In this document: piece by piece, positions 1 to 14,838 of the stretch
Position numbering within the stretch: the first letter of the stretch is position 1
Layout: each line of letters starts with the position of its first letter
Assembly (NCBI RefSeq): GCF_014211915.1
Contig: NZ_CP060039.1
Location: 806,001 to 870,000, forward strand
Length of the DNA: 64,000 bases
Source: Burkholderia cenocepacia
Lineage (GTDB): Bacteria > Pseudomonadota > Gammaproteobacteria > Burkholderiales > Burkholderiaceae
Reading direction: 5' to 3'
The notes under the pieces: model-generated
Database searches by the model: none
What the model was told of the DNA's origin: nothing
The model's input: only the letters and a program-made list of their open reading frames with translations
Translations under genes and position numbers: made by a program

Positions 1-2778
<2,778 letters not shown>

Positions 2779-2932
2779 TATAACAAGTCTGCCTTGTAGA
2801 TCGGCGCCGTGTGAAAGCACTGGCCGCAAGATCCAGAGCGACATGTTGGATTCTCGTGTGTGATACACACAACCTAATTACTACTTCTTCCAAGATTGGT
2901 TCTGTTGGCCACGCCAGCAGAACAACCCCCTT

Positions 2933-3048
2933 TGCCTGATGACCATAGCGAGTCGGTCCCACCCCTTCCCATCCCGAACAGGACCGTGAAACGACTCTAC
3001 GCCGATGATAGTGCGGATTCCCGTGTGAAAGTAGGTAATCGTCAGGCT
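2933..3048 (+). rRNA. rrf: 5S ribosomal RNA
   Basis: About 116 nt, beginning TGCCTGATGACCATAGCGAG and ending GTAGGTAATCGTCAGGCT; the two ends pair (TGCCTGA with TCAGGC). The central CCCATCCCGAACAGG element is typical of 5S. It lies about 155 bases after the 23S, in the normal 16S-23S-5S order, and is followed at once by a terminator. Confidence 0.96.
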
Positions 3049-3060
3049 CCCTTAGCCAGA

Positions 3061-3088
3061 AACCCCCGCCCGAAAGGCGGGGGTTTTT
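3061..3088 (+). terminator. rRNA operon terminator
   Basis: Eight-base G+C stem CCCCCGCC / GGCGGGGG around a CGAAA loop, followed by five T residues. Placed 12 bases after the 5S gene, so it closes the rRNA operon. Confidence 0.92.
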
Positions 3089-5097
3089 GCATTTCAGCGC
3101 TCAAAAAGCATGCGTTGAAGCGCCGTATGACATGGGCCGCGTGTCGAATGTACCGGCTCAAATCGGAATCGCTCCCCACGAGATTGGCGCAAATGAATCT
3201 CGCTTATTGGGCGCGGGCTGTCGCCAGCAATTGGTGCTGCTAAAGCCACCGTCCTTCTACCTCCTGTTCGCTTTGGTGGCCCATCGGAGCTGCAACGGGA
3301 AATCGCGTTGGCAACGTCTCCATGGCTATCCTCCGTCCGGCCTTGCCCGACGTCGACCGTGATCAGCCGTGCCTAGCCCTCGTCGTCCGATACTCAGTCA
3401 ACAGCTCCTGATCGTCGGCTTATGACGGCATCTCCTGCCAAAATTTTCACACCTAGTGTGGTAGCGGGATGCGTCTTGCATTCGCTCCGCTTCCCGAGTG
3501 TCGTGGGCACGAGCGGACAGGATGTCGCTGCTCCCGGCTCCCTTGTCGCATGAATCCGCGTGACTGAACGCCAGCCGAGGCGCGACGTTGCCATTAAGCA
3601 CCATTTGATCTAACGGGTCATATCTCGTCTCGAAAGAGCCCCATCGAGGAGTGCTACACGCGCTTGAGCCGCGGCAAGAAGCGACTCGACCAACAGGCCG
3701 GCCGCACCGTGACATATCGCGGGTCGGGCGAGAGCGTAAAATCGGCGCGGTCCTCTTCGACGGCCGCTCGTTGACCCTCCTGTAGCACGTAGCGTTCCTC
3801 GATCAGCGAATAGACAGCGCCGCATATATACGGTCTCGGCCTCCCCGTCGGCGTGAGGTGCGAGTTGCCTGCGTCGACGCCTGACGCGCGTTCCGTGCAT
3901 GCCGTATTTGGATCGCCTAACGGAGAGTCTCCTGCAGGTGGGGCGGGTGCACGGTGCCCCGGTCTTGATTCCCGGCCAGTTCGAGCATTGCCGCGCAACG
4001 TATGTCGGATGTCGGTGCTCCGGCGACACGCATAGGCTCTCCAACGTATTCGGGGGCGTGAGGTGTGGCAAGGGCGCCTATGTCGAATCCGACACGGAGG
4101 ATCGTGTTCAGTCGGACGAGGCGGCCCATAGGAGCGGTTGCGATATCGCGTGTCCGCCGAAGATTCGCTGCGATAAGCCGACCACATACCGGCGTGAGCC
4201 GGCTTGTACGACGAGATGCATCGGTGCCAAGCAGCAGAACATTCGACGCGGCAGCAGCAGGGTTATAGGGATGCCTGGACTTGGCGCGCGTCGTTGGCTA
4301 TAGCGCATACGTGCAGAATCGCCGAATTCATCCTGCGGGACGTGGTCGGGCCACTGCATCTCGATTCATCGGTTGTGCCGCCCGAGCCGACGTACGCCCA
4401 ACCCGGGCGTTCCGCATCGTTTGCTTCAACCATTGATACTCGCCGAGCGCCAAGCATGCCTCTGGCGCTGCGCGGTGAAGCCATAAGCCGGTCTTGGGCG
4501 TCGGATCGTCAGCAACTGGACTCGAGATGCGCTATAGGCGTTTCCCGGGGCCGCGGCATGTGCCGTTGCAACCACGAGGAATGCCATTGCAGAAAACGCG
4601 GACGCAGGGAGACTTGTACGGAGACGGGAGGATGGCCGACACGGTATCGTGCCTTCCGGTGAAATCGTCGAACGCAGCGGAGCGATCGAATTCGGTGACG
4701 GAGCTGGCCGCGCCATCTTCGGCGGGATGGGTGGAAGCCTTGCCGGCACGGGGCGCCCCGGATCAAGACCGGGCTGCCCGCGACGCCCACTGCAAATCGT
4801 TATTTCCCGCCGGAAACGCCACCGAGCCTCCCGCGAACCATCGACACCGGAGCTCGCCGAACCCGCCCGGCACGAAATTTGCCGAAATTTTGTGTCTACC
4901 CGCTTGGCATTGTGCGAAAGAGGCCGTATGATGGCGGTCTTTCGTTTTCAGCGCAGATGCAGATCGGCGTTGAGGGCGGAGTCTGACGAAGATGTGGCGC
5001 CGATCGGCAACATCTCGCGCTTGCCTTAGCCGGGCGAGGGCGGGATCGGCGGGAAGCAGAAGTCGGGAAGAGAGTGAAAATAATCTTCCGGATGTGC
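3089..5097. other. 2 kb without an intact gene; probable decayed sequence
   Basis: No open frame here has a convincing start, ribosome binding site and protein-like composition. On the minus strand some pieces look like gene remains: a signal-peptide-like start (MAFLVVATAHAAA) near 4590-4550; continuing protein-like sequence in two other frames down to about 4330; a stretch open for over 100 codons to a stop near 3917; and a final piece (about 3860-3657) containing VYSLIEERYVLQEGQRAAVE. The frame changes along the way, as expected of a gene broken by several indels. I do not recognise the family. The rest shows nothing beyond the tRNA promoter at its end. It could equally be unrelated spacer. 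Confidence 0.5.
3657..4600 (-). pseudogene. possible remnant of a secreted-protein gene (unidentified)
   Basis: Reading the minus strand from about 4620 downward gives a hydrophobic, Ala-rich signal-like stretch ending AHAAAPGN, then in a second frame DDPTPKTGLWLHRAAPEA, then in a third GWAYVGSGGTT. The first two frames end in stops and the next carries on. Further on there are open pieces to 3657. This pattern suggests one gene of about 1 kb with several frameshifts. No conserved domain was recognised, the limits are approximate, and chance is a real alternative. Confidence 0.25.
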
Positions 5098-5126
5098 TTG
5101 ACAGGAGTGCGATGCACCCCCATAAT
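5098..5126 (+). promoter_or_regulatory. sigma-70 type promoter for the tRNA-Tyr/Gly/Thr-tuf unit
   Basis: A perfect -35 TTGACA at 5098-5103 and -10 CATAAT at 5121-5126 are separated by 17 bases. The first base of tRNA-Tyr is at 5141, 15 bases after the -10. This is one of the best promoter matches in the window and fits a strongly expressed tRNA/EF-Tu transcript. Confidence 0.85.
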
Positions 5127-5140
5127 CGTCAGTTCTCTAC

Positions 5141-5226
5141 GGAGGGGTGCCCGAGTGGCTAAAGGGGGCAGACTGTAAATCTGTTGGCTTACGCCTACGT
5201 TGGTTCGAATCCAACCTCCTCCACCA
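5141..5226 (+). tRNA. tRNA-Tyr (GTA)
   Basis: 86 nt with CCA encoded. Acceptor GGAGGGG pairs with CTCCTCC; the anticodon loop CTGTAAA carries GTA; the variable arm is long, as in bacterial tRNA-Tyr; the T arm is GTTGG/CCAAC. First gene after the promoter at 5098-5126. Confidence 0.97.
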
Positions 5227-5269
5227 AGATATCAGCGCAGTGAGCGGTAAGGAATCGTTAGTGGCCCGT

Positions 5270-5343
5270 GCGGGTGTAGCTCAATGGTAGAGCAGAAGCC
5301 TTCCAAGCTTACGACGAGGGTTCGATTCCCTTCACCCGCTCCA
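5270..5343 (+). tRNA. tRNA-Gly (TCC)
   Basis: 74 nt with CCA encoded. Acceptor GCGGGTG pairs with CACCCGC; the anticodon loop CTTCCAA gives TCC. It follows tRNA-Tyr by 43 bases in the same transcript. Confidence 0.97.
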
Positions 5344-5365
5344 GACCGCTAAGTTGAAGCGTAGC

Positions 5366-5440
<75 letters not shown>

Positions 5441-5506
5441 GCAGTAAAAAGTCAGTGTCTTGTTTGCGCGCGGCGCAACCTGTGAAATTCCTTTTGGGAG
5501 TCGAAA

Positions 5507-6697
5507 ATGGCCAAGGGTAAATTTGAGCGGACCAAGCCGCACGTGAACGTTGGTACGATTGGTCACGTTGACCACGGCAAGACGACGCTGACGGCAGCGA
5601 TCACGACGGTGCTGACGAAGAAGTTCGGCGGCGAAGCGAAGGCATACGACCAGATCGACGCGGCACCGGAAGAAAAGGCGCGCGGCATCACGATCAACAC
5701 GGCACACGTCGAGTACGAAACGGCTAACCGCCACTACGCACACGTCGACTGCCCGGGCCACGCTGACTATGTGAAGAACATGATCACGGGCGCAGCGCAG
5801 ATGGACGGCGCGATCCTGGTTTGCTCGGCAGCAGACGGCCCGATGCCGCAAACGCGTGAGCACATCCTGCTGGCGCGTCAGGTTGGCGTTCCGTACATCA
5901 TCGTGTTCCTGAACAAGTGCGACATGGTTGACGACGCGGAACTGCTCGAGCTGGTCGAGATGGAAGTTCGCGAACTCCTGTCGAAGTACGACTTCCCGGG
6001 CGACGACACGCCGATCGTGAAGGGTTCGGCGAAGCTGGCGCTGGAAGGCGACACGGGCGAGCTGGGCGAAGTGGCGATCATGAGCCTGGCCGACGCGCTG
6101 GACACGTACATCCCGACGCCGGAGCGTGCAGTTGACGGCGCGTTCCTGATGCCGGTGGAAGACGTGTTCTCGATCTCGGGCCGCGGTACGGTGGTGACGG
6201 GTCGTGTCGAGCGCGGCATCGTGAAGGTCGGCGAGGAAATCGAAATCGTCGGTATCAAGCCGACGGTGAAGACGACCTGCACGGGCGTTGAAATGTTCCG
6301 CAAGCTGCTGGACCAAGGTCAGGCAGGCGACAACGTGGGTATCCTGCTGCGCGGCACGAAGCGTGAAGACGTGGAGCGTGGCCAGGTTCTGGCGAAGCCG
6401 GGTTCGATCACGCCGCACACGCACTTCACGGCTGAAGTGTACGTGCTGAGCAAGGACGAAGGCGGCCGTCACACGCCGTTCTTCAACAACTACCGTCCGC
6501 AGTTCTACTTCCGTACGACGGACGTGACGGGCTCGATCGAGCTGCCGAAGGACAAGGAAATGGTGATGCCGGGCGACAACGTGTCGATCACGGTGAAGCT
6601 GATCGCTCCGATCGCGATGGAAGAAGGTCTGCGCTTCGCAATCCGCGAAGGCGGCCGTACCGTCGGCGCCGGCGTCGTCGCCAAGATCATCGAGTAA
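5507..6697 (+). CDS. tuf: elongation factor Tu, copy 1
   Basis: 396 aa, full family length. EF-Tu carries aminoacyl-tRNA to the ribosomal A site as a GTP complex. GTPase motifs are visible: GHVDHGKTT near residue 19, DCPGHADYV near 81 and NKCD near 136, followed by the two beta-barrel domains. The ATG follows a GGGAG ribosome binding site. It is cotranscribed with three upstream tRNAs and the downstream tRNA-Trp. The protein equals that of the second copy at 24723. The DNA also appears identical from codon 4 to the stop, with only codons 2 and 3 differing synonymously, which points to gene conversion. Confidence 0.98.
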   Translation: MAKGKFERTKPHVNVGTIGHVDHGKTTLTAAITTVLTKKFGGEAKAYDQIDAAPEEKARGITINTAHVEYETANRHYAHVDCPGHADYVKNMITGAAQMDGAILVCSAADGPMPQTREHILLARQVGVPYIIVFLNKCDMVDDAELLELVEMEVRELLSKYDFPGDDTPIVKGSAKLALEGDTGELGEVAIMSLADALDTYIPTPERAVDGAFLMPVEDVFSISGRGTVVTGRVERGIVKVGEEIEIVGIKPTVKTTCTGVEMFRKLLDQGQAGDNVGILLRGTKREDVERGQVLAKPGSITPHTHFTAEVYVLSKDEGGRHTPFFNNYRPQFYFRTTDVTGSIELPKDKEMVMPGDNVSITVKLIAPIAMEEGLRFAIREGGRTVGAGVVAKIIE

Positions 6698-6723
6698 GCC
6701 AGTTATTCGTTGATCGACAGTTT

Positions 6724-6749
6724 TGGGGCTGGCAGCAGCCGGCCCCAAC
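6724..6749 (+). terminator. hairpin between tuf and tRNA-Trp
   Basis: TTGGGGCTGGC and GCCGGCCCCAA pair around AGCA. There is no T tract after it, so it is more likely an RNA processing or partial-termination element that helps separate the tuf message from tRNA-Trp than a full terminator. Confidence 0.45.
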
Positions 6750-6756
6750 ATGGTTT

Positions 6757-6832
6757 AGGGGTATAGCTCAACTGGCAGAGCGTCGGTCTCCAAAACCGAA
6801 GGTTGGGGGTTCGATTCCCTCTGCCCCTGCCA
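6757..6832 (+). tRNA. tRNA-Trp (CCA)
   Basis: 76 nt with CCA encoded. Acceptor AGGGGTA pairs with TGCCCCT (one G-T pair); the anticodon loop CTCCAAA gives CCA. It sits between tuf and secE, as in many proteobacteria. Confidence 0.97.
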
Positions 6833-6838
6833 AAAATC

Positions 6839-6857
6839 GCCACGTGTCCCACGTGGC
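6839..6857 (+). repeat. perfect 8-bp inverted repeat before secE
   Basis: GCCACGTG and CACGTGGC around a TCC loop, starting six bases after tRNA-Trp and 17 bases before the secE start. Possibly a processing signal between the tRNA and the message; no T tract follows. Confidence 0.5.
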
Positions 6858-6874
6858 ATTTGTTTTAAGGTGTT

Positions 6875-7255
6875 ATGGCGAATCCATCCGTCGAAACTGT
6901 AAATACCTCCGGCGATAAGCTGATGCTGGCCCTGGGCGTATTGCTGGTGTTGGCCGGATTCGTGGGCTTCTTCTGGCTGACCAATCAGCAGTGGTATGTC
7001 CGCGGTGCCGCGTTGGCGGTAGGTATCATCGCCGGCGTGGCCGTCGGGCTGATGTCCGCCCCTGGCAAGAGCCTCATCGCGTTTGCCAAGGATTCGTACA
7101 AGGAAGTCCGGAAGGTCGTATGGCCCACCCGCAAGGAAGCAACGCAAACCACACTCGTCGTGTTCGGTTTCGTGCTTGTGATGGCGATTTTCCTCTGGTT
7201 GAGCGACAAATCGATCGAATGGGTGATTTTCTCGGCGATTCTGGGTTGGAAATGA
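6875..7255 (+). CDS. secE: preprotein translocase subunit SecE
   Basis: 126 aa, close to the 127 aa of E. coli SecE. It is the small membrane subunit that clamps SecY in the SecYEG channel. Three hydrophobic segments are visible (about residues 13-33, 36-55 and 92-115), as in the three-span proteobacterial form. The conserved amphipathic region [17 protein letters not shown] precedes the last span and is the family signature. It ends one base before nusG, and the two are surely cotranscribed. The start has GGTG just upstream, a weak ribosome binding site, but no other in-frame start gives a better protein. Confidence 0.96.
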   Translation: MANPSVETVNTSGDKLMLALGVLLVLAGFVGFFWLTNQQWYVRGAALAVGIIAGVAVGLMSAPGKSLIAFAKDSYKEVRKVVWPTRKEATQTTLVVFGFVLVMAIFLWLSDKSIEWVIFSAILGWK

Positions 7256-7256
7256 T

Positions 7257-7814
7257 ATGAGCGATACTCCGGCATCCCCGAGCGGAAAGCGTTGGTACGT
7301 CGTGCACGCCTACTCCGGTATGGAGAAGAGCGTGCAACGTGCGCTTCAAGAGCGCATCGAACGTGCTGGCATGCAGGACAAATTCGGTCAGATCCTGGTT
7401 CCGACCGAAGAAGTGGTCGAAGTCAAAGGCGGCCACAAGGCTGTGACCGAACGTCGTTTCTTCCCCGGCTACGTGCTGGTGGAAATGGAAATGACGGACG
7501 AAACGTGGCACCTCGTGAAGAACACCGCGAAGGTCACCGGTTTCGTCGGCGGTGCGCGTAACCGCCCGACCCCGATTTCCCCGAAGGAAGTCGAGAAGAT
7601 CATGTCGCAGATGCAGGAAGGCGTCGAAAAGCCGCGCCCGAAGACCCTGTTCGAAGTCGGCGAGATGGTGCGTGTCAAGGAAGGCCCGTTCACGGACTTC
7701 AACGGCACCGTCGAAGAAGTCAACTACGAGAAATCGCGCGTGCGTGTGTCGGTCACCATCTTTGGCCGCTCCACCCCGGTCGAACTCGAGTTCGGCCAGG
7801 TCGAAAAAGTTTGA
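7257..7814 (+). CDS. nusG: transcription termination/antitermination protein NusG
   Basis: 185 aa. NusG binds RNA polymerase, suppresses pausing, links it to the ribosome through S10 and helps Rho. The N-terminal NGN domain begins with [16 protein letters not shown] and contains [12 protein letters not shown]. The C-terminal KOW domain ([16 protein letters not shown]) is clear. The start lies one base after the secE stop, which implies translational coupling. Next is the rplK operon. Confidence 0.98.
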   Translation: MSDTPASPSGKRWYVVHAYSGMEKSVQRALQERIERAGMQDKFGQILVPTEEVVEVKGGHKAVTERRFFPGYVLVEMEMTDETWHLVKNTAKVTGFVGGARNRPTPISPKEVEKIMSQMQEGVEKPRPKTLFEVGEMVRVKEGPFTDFNGTVEEVNYEKSRVRVSVTIFGRSTPVELEFGQVEKV

Positions 7815-7823
7815 TCCCGATTC

Positions 7824-7847
7824 GGTGGGCAGCCTTGGCTGCCCACC
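7824..7847 (+). terminator. hairpin after nusG
   Basis: Ten paired bases, GGTGGGCAGC and GCTGCCCACC, around CTTG. It is followed by TTCGCGCTT and not by a T run, so it could be a partial terminator or an RNA stability element between secE-nusG and rplKA. Confidence 0.5.
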
Positions 7848-7921
7848 TTCGCGCTTACGGCCCGCGTCATGGTCGTTGAGGAGCGTCAGTAGCCAGCGGC
7901 GAAAGCGCGTTATCACTCACC

Positions 7922-7940
7922 GAACGCCTTCCCGGCGTTC
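7922..7940 (+). promoter_or_regulatory. hairpin in the rplK leader, candidate L1 binding site
   Basis: GAACGCC and GGCGTTC pair around TTCCC, ending just before the GAGG ribosome binding site of rplK. In E. coli L1 represses rplKA by binding the leader at this position. The link here is positional only. Confidence 0.4.
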
Positions 7941-7954
7941 CAATGAGGTTTCAA

Positions 7955-8386
7955 ATGGCAAAGAAGATTATCGGCTTTATCAAGCTGCAGATCCCTGCAG
8001 GTAAAGCCAACCCGTCGCCGCCGGTCGGTCCGGCACTGGGCCAGCGCGGCCTGAACATCATGGAGTTCTGCAAGGCGTTCAACGCGCAGACTCAAGGCAT
8101 GGAGCCGGGTCTGCCGGTGCCGGTGGTCATCACGGCATTCGCTGACAAGAGCTTCACGTTCGTGATGAAGACGCCGCCGGCGACCGTCCTGATCAAGAAG
8201 GCGGCGAAGGTGGACAAGGGTTCGAGCAAGCCGCACACCGACAAGGTCGGTTCGATCACGCGCGCTCAAGCCGAAGAAATCGCGAAGACCAAGATGCCGG
8301 ACCTTACGGCAGCTGATCTGGACGCAGCCGTTCGCACCATCGCTGGTAGCGCACGCTCGATGGGTATCACTGTGGAGGGCGTGTAA
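7955..8386 (+). CDS. rplK: 50S ribosomal protein L11
   Basis: 143 aa, family length. L11 binds 23S rRNA with L10/L12 to form the GTPase-associated centre and is needed for the RelA stringent response. [20 protein letters not shown] is the expected N-terminus, with the proline-rich [16 protein letters not shown] after it. An upstream in-frame ATG at 7943 would add four residues, but the GAGG ribosome binding site at 7945-7948 lies between the two and favours 7955. It is immediately followed by rplA. Confidence 0.97.
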   Translation: MAKKIIGFIKLQIPAGKANPSPPVGPALGQRGLNIMEFCKAFNAQTQGMEPGLPVPVVITAFADKSFTFVMKTPPATVLIKKAAKVDKGSSKPHTDKVGSITRAQAEEIAKTKMPDLTAADLDAAVRTIAGSARSMGITVEGV

Positions 8387-9085
8387 ATGGCTAAGATCTC
8401 CAAGCGCCGTCAGGCATTTGCCGCCAAGGTCGATCGTCAGAAGCTGTACGCGATCGAAGACGCACTGAGCCTCGTGAAGGAATGCGCGAGCGCGAAGTTC
8501 GACGAGTCGATCGATGTCGCGGTTCAGCTCGGCATCGACGCGAAGAAGTCGGATCAGGTCGTTCGTGGTTCGGTCGTTCTCCCGGCAGGTACGGGCAAGT
8601 CGGTTCGCGTTGCCGTGTTCGCGCAAGGCGAAAAGGCCGAGCAGGCGCGTGCAGCAGGCGCGGAAATCGTCGGTATGGAAGACCTGGCTGAGCAGATCAA
8701 GGCGGGCCAGATGGACTTCGACATCGTGATCGCTTCGCCGGATACGATGCGTATCGTCGGTACGCTCGGTCAGATCCTGGGCCCGCGCGGCCTGATGCCG
8801 AACCCGAAGGTCGGTACGGTCACGCCGGACGTCGCAACCGCCGTCAAGAACGCGAAGGCTGGTCAGGTGCAATTCCGTGTCGACAAGGCCGGTATCATCC
8901 ACGCGACCATCGGCCGTGCATCGTTCGAGCCGACCGCGCTGCGTTCGAACCTGTCGGCGCTGATCGAAGCGCTGCAGAAGGCAAAGCCGGCAACGAGCAA
9001 GGGCGTGTACCTGCGCAAGATCGCACTGTCGAGCACGATGGGCGTCGGCGTGCGTGTCGACCAGGCTACGCTGGCAGCACAGTAA
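8387..9085 (+). CDS. rplA: 50S ribosomal protein L1
   Basis: 232 aa, close to E. coli L1 (234 aa). It forms the L1 stalk that controls E-site tRNA release and is the expected autogenous repressor of rplKA. Conserved [15 protein letters not shown] is visible around residue 129. Its ATG directly abuts the rplK stop, so translation is probably coupled. A 7-bp hairpin with a TTCG loop follows at 9100-9117. Confidence 0.97.
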   Translation: MAKISKRRQAFAAKVDRQKLYAIEDALSLVKECASAKFDESIDVAVQLGIDAKKSDQVVRGSVVLPAGTGKSVRVAVFAQGEKAEQARAAGAEIVGMEDLAEQIKAGQMDFDIVIASPDTMRIVGTLGQILGPRGLMPNPKVGTVTPDVATAVKNAKAGQVQFRVDKAGIIHATIGRASFEPTALRSNLSALIEALQKAKPATSKGVYLRKIALSSTMGVGVRVDQATLAAQ

Positions 9086-9393
9086 GCAAGTATTCGGGCC
9101 GCTTCGTTCGCGAAGCGACCTACATGGGCTTTGGGCGGTTGTTCGTGCAGTAGGGCGGACAACCGGTTATCAAAGACCGTTGGTGGGGCGCAGCAGGCAG
9201 GCGATCCCTTAATTCAAGCCAACGCAGATGGCGAACCCGAAAAAGTTTTGCAGTGGTGAAGCCCCAGGCCGCGAAGCGATTCGCGGCGTGTGGTGGAAAT
9301 ACTCCTAACGAGGTCGGACGCCGTTGTTGAACGAGGTACGTGAGGTTTCGGCCATACCGGCCATGCCGAACGTATCGTTTCTGGAGGCTAACC
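9086..9393 (+). promoter_or_regulatory. rplJL leader, L10-type regulatory RNA
   Basis: No gene in these 308 bases. At 9100-9117 CGCTTCG/CGAAGCG pair around TTCG. Around 9170-9245 the RNA has GACCGTTGGTGG and, later, CCAACGCAGATGGCGAACC, resembling the conserved L10(L12) leader where L10 binds and represses its own operon. A further hairpin at 9269-9288 (GCCGCGAA/TTCGCGGC) lies closer to rplJ. The match to the L10 leader family is from memory of its motifs and was not computed. Confidence 0.65.
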
Positions 9394-9891
9394 GTGCCGC
9401 TTAATAGAGAAGACAAGCAAGCCGTCGTCGCTGAGGTTTCCGCGCAAGTCGCGAAGGCCCAGACCGTTGTGCTGGCTGAGTATCGTGGAATTGCGGTTGG
9501 CGATCTGACCAAGCTGCGCGCGAAAGCGCGTGAGCAACAGGTTTACCTGCGCGTGTTGAAGAACACGCTGGCGCGTCGCGCCGTCGAAGGTACGCCTTTT
9601 GCTCCGCTGGCAGAGCAGATGACTGGTCCCCTGATCTACGGCATCTCGGAAGATGCCATTGCCGCTGCTAAGGTCGTCAACGACTTCAGCAAGAGCAATG
9701 AAAAGTTGGTCATCAAGGCTGGTGCGTTCGATGGCAAGGTGATGGACAAGGCTGGCGTGCAAGCGCTGGCAAGCATCCCGAGCCGCGAAGAACTGCTCTC
9801 GAAGCTGCTGTTCGTTATGCAATCGCCTGTTTCGGGCTTCGCGCGTGCTCTCGCCGCGCTGGCCGAGAAGAAGCAAGCGGAAGCTGCGTAA
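9394..9891 (+). CDS. rplJ: 50S ribosomal protein L10
   Basis: 165 aa from a GTG start, exactly the E. coli length. L10 anchors the L7/L12 dimers on the ribosome. The N-terminal half binds rRNA ([15 protein letters not shown] at the start, [17 protein letters not shown] after) and the C-terminal helix ([17 protein letters not shown]) binds L12. The frame stays open upstream to an ATG at 9340, but GGAGG at 9383-9387 and family length point to 9394. Confidence 0.97.
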   Translation: MPLNREDKQAVVAEVSAQVAKAQTVVLAEYRGIAVGDLTKLRAKAREQQVYLRVLKNTLARRAVEGTPFAPLAEQMTGPLIYGISEDAIAAAKVVNDFSKSNEKLVIKAGAFDGKVMDKAGVQALASIPSREELLSKLLFVMQSPVSGFARALAALAEKKQAEAA

Positions 9892-9954
9892 GCGAACGTG
9901 CATCAGCGTTACTGATCGCTGGCTGTATCCGAATTCAATTTAGGAGTATTTCAA

Positions 9955-10329
9955 ATGGCAATCGCAAAAGAAGACATCCTGGCAGCAGTCGAAGGGATGA
10001 CCGTTCTGGAACTGAACGAACTGGTCAAGGCGTTCGAAGAGAAGTTTGGCGTGTCGGCAGCTGCAGTGGCAGTCGCTGGCCCGGCAGGCGGCGGCGCAGC
10101 TGCTGCAGCAGAAGAGAAGACCGAGTTCACGGTCGTCCTGGCTGAAGCCGGCGCCAACAAGGTTTCGGTCATCAAGGCCGTTCGCGAACTGACGGGCCTG
10201 GGCCTGAAGGAAGCGAAGGACCTGGTTGACGGTGCACCGAAGCCCATCAAGGAAGGCGTCGACAAGGCTGCTGCTGAAGAAGCCAAGAAGAAGCTGGAAG
10301 AAGCTGGCGCGAAGGTCGAAGTCAAGTAA
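9955..10329 (+). CDS. rplL: 50S ribosomal protein L7/L12
   Basis: 124 aa, acidic and alanine-rich. It forms the flexible stalk that recruits translation GTPases. The N-terminal dimerisation part ([20 protein letters not shown]) is followed by a hinge ([20 protein letters not shown], residues 33-55) and a C-terminal factor-binding domain with [21 protein letters not shown] good AGGAG site precedes the ATG. A terminator-like hairpin follows 20 bases after the stop. Confidence 0.98.
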   Translation: MAIAKEDILAAVEGMTVLELNELVKAFEEKFGVSAAAVAVAGPAGGGAAAAAEEKTEFTVVLAEAGANKVSVIKAVRELTGLGLKEAKDLVDGAPKPIKEGVDKAAAEEAKKKLEEAGAKVEVK

Positions 10330-10349
10330 GTTTCGGCGCGCTGTGCGAA

Positions 10350-10381
10350 GGCTGGCGGTATTTTCACCGCCGGCCTTTTTG
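10350..10381 (+). terminator. terminator-like attenuator between rplL and rpoB
   Basis: Ten pairs, GGCTGGCGGT with ACCGCCGGCC (one G-T), loop ATTTTC, then TTTTT. In E. coli an attenuator at this place lowers rpoBC expression relative to rplJL. The same function is inferred here from position and shape. Confidence 0.8.
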
Positions 10382-10710
10382 TGCTTTGTGGGGACGTTAT
10401 TCTGGCACTCATTCGGGAGCCCGAATAATCGGCCCCAGAAGCCAAAGAAAACCGCCTGATCGTTGTGATGAATCACGCACGATTGGCGGTTCTCTTTGTC
10501 TTCTGAAGCGACTGCAGAAGGCAAGTTTGGTCGGGTAGCGGGCAACACAGGCATCCGCTGCCGTCAGCCAGCGGTTGGTAGCGGCCAACCACCAAGCTTC
10601 TCGGCTCGTTCAAGCCGTCGAACGGCCATCGGGTCTCAGTCGGTGAACACTCGGGTTTGAAACGTCCAGGTATTCCGCCTCGATAGCACCCGCCGTGATT
10701 CGGAGATCGT
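10382..10710 (+). promoter_or_regulatory. rpoB leader with long hairpin (possible RNase III site)
   Basis: No gene here. A small hairpin ATTCGG/CCGAAT lies at 10411-10426. A long imperfect hairpin at 10444-10497 pairs AAAGAAAACCGCC with GGCGGTTCTCTTT and continues inward through ATCGT/ACGAT and GTGA/TCAC with a bulge. E. coli has an RNase III cut site in this same gap. Further on, GGTTGGTAGCGGCCAACC near 10575 can also fold. I see no convincing promoter in the remainder. Confidence 0.5.
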
Positions 10711-14817
<4,107 letters not shown>

Positions 14818-14838
14818 TCGGACTACGGAGAGAAAGCA

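Noticed and set aside
3610..4187. Open frames of 130-180 codons on both strands as intact genes
   Set aside because: They overlap one another, lack ribosome binding sites, and only short parts look like protein; treated as possible gene remains.
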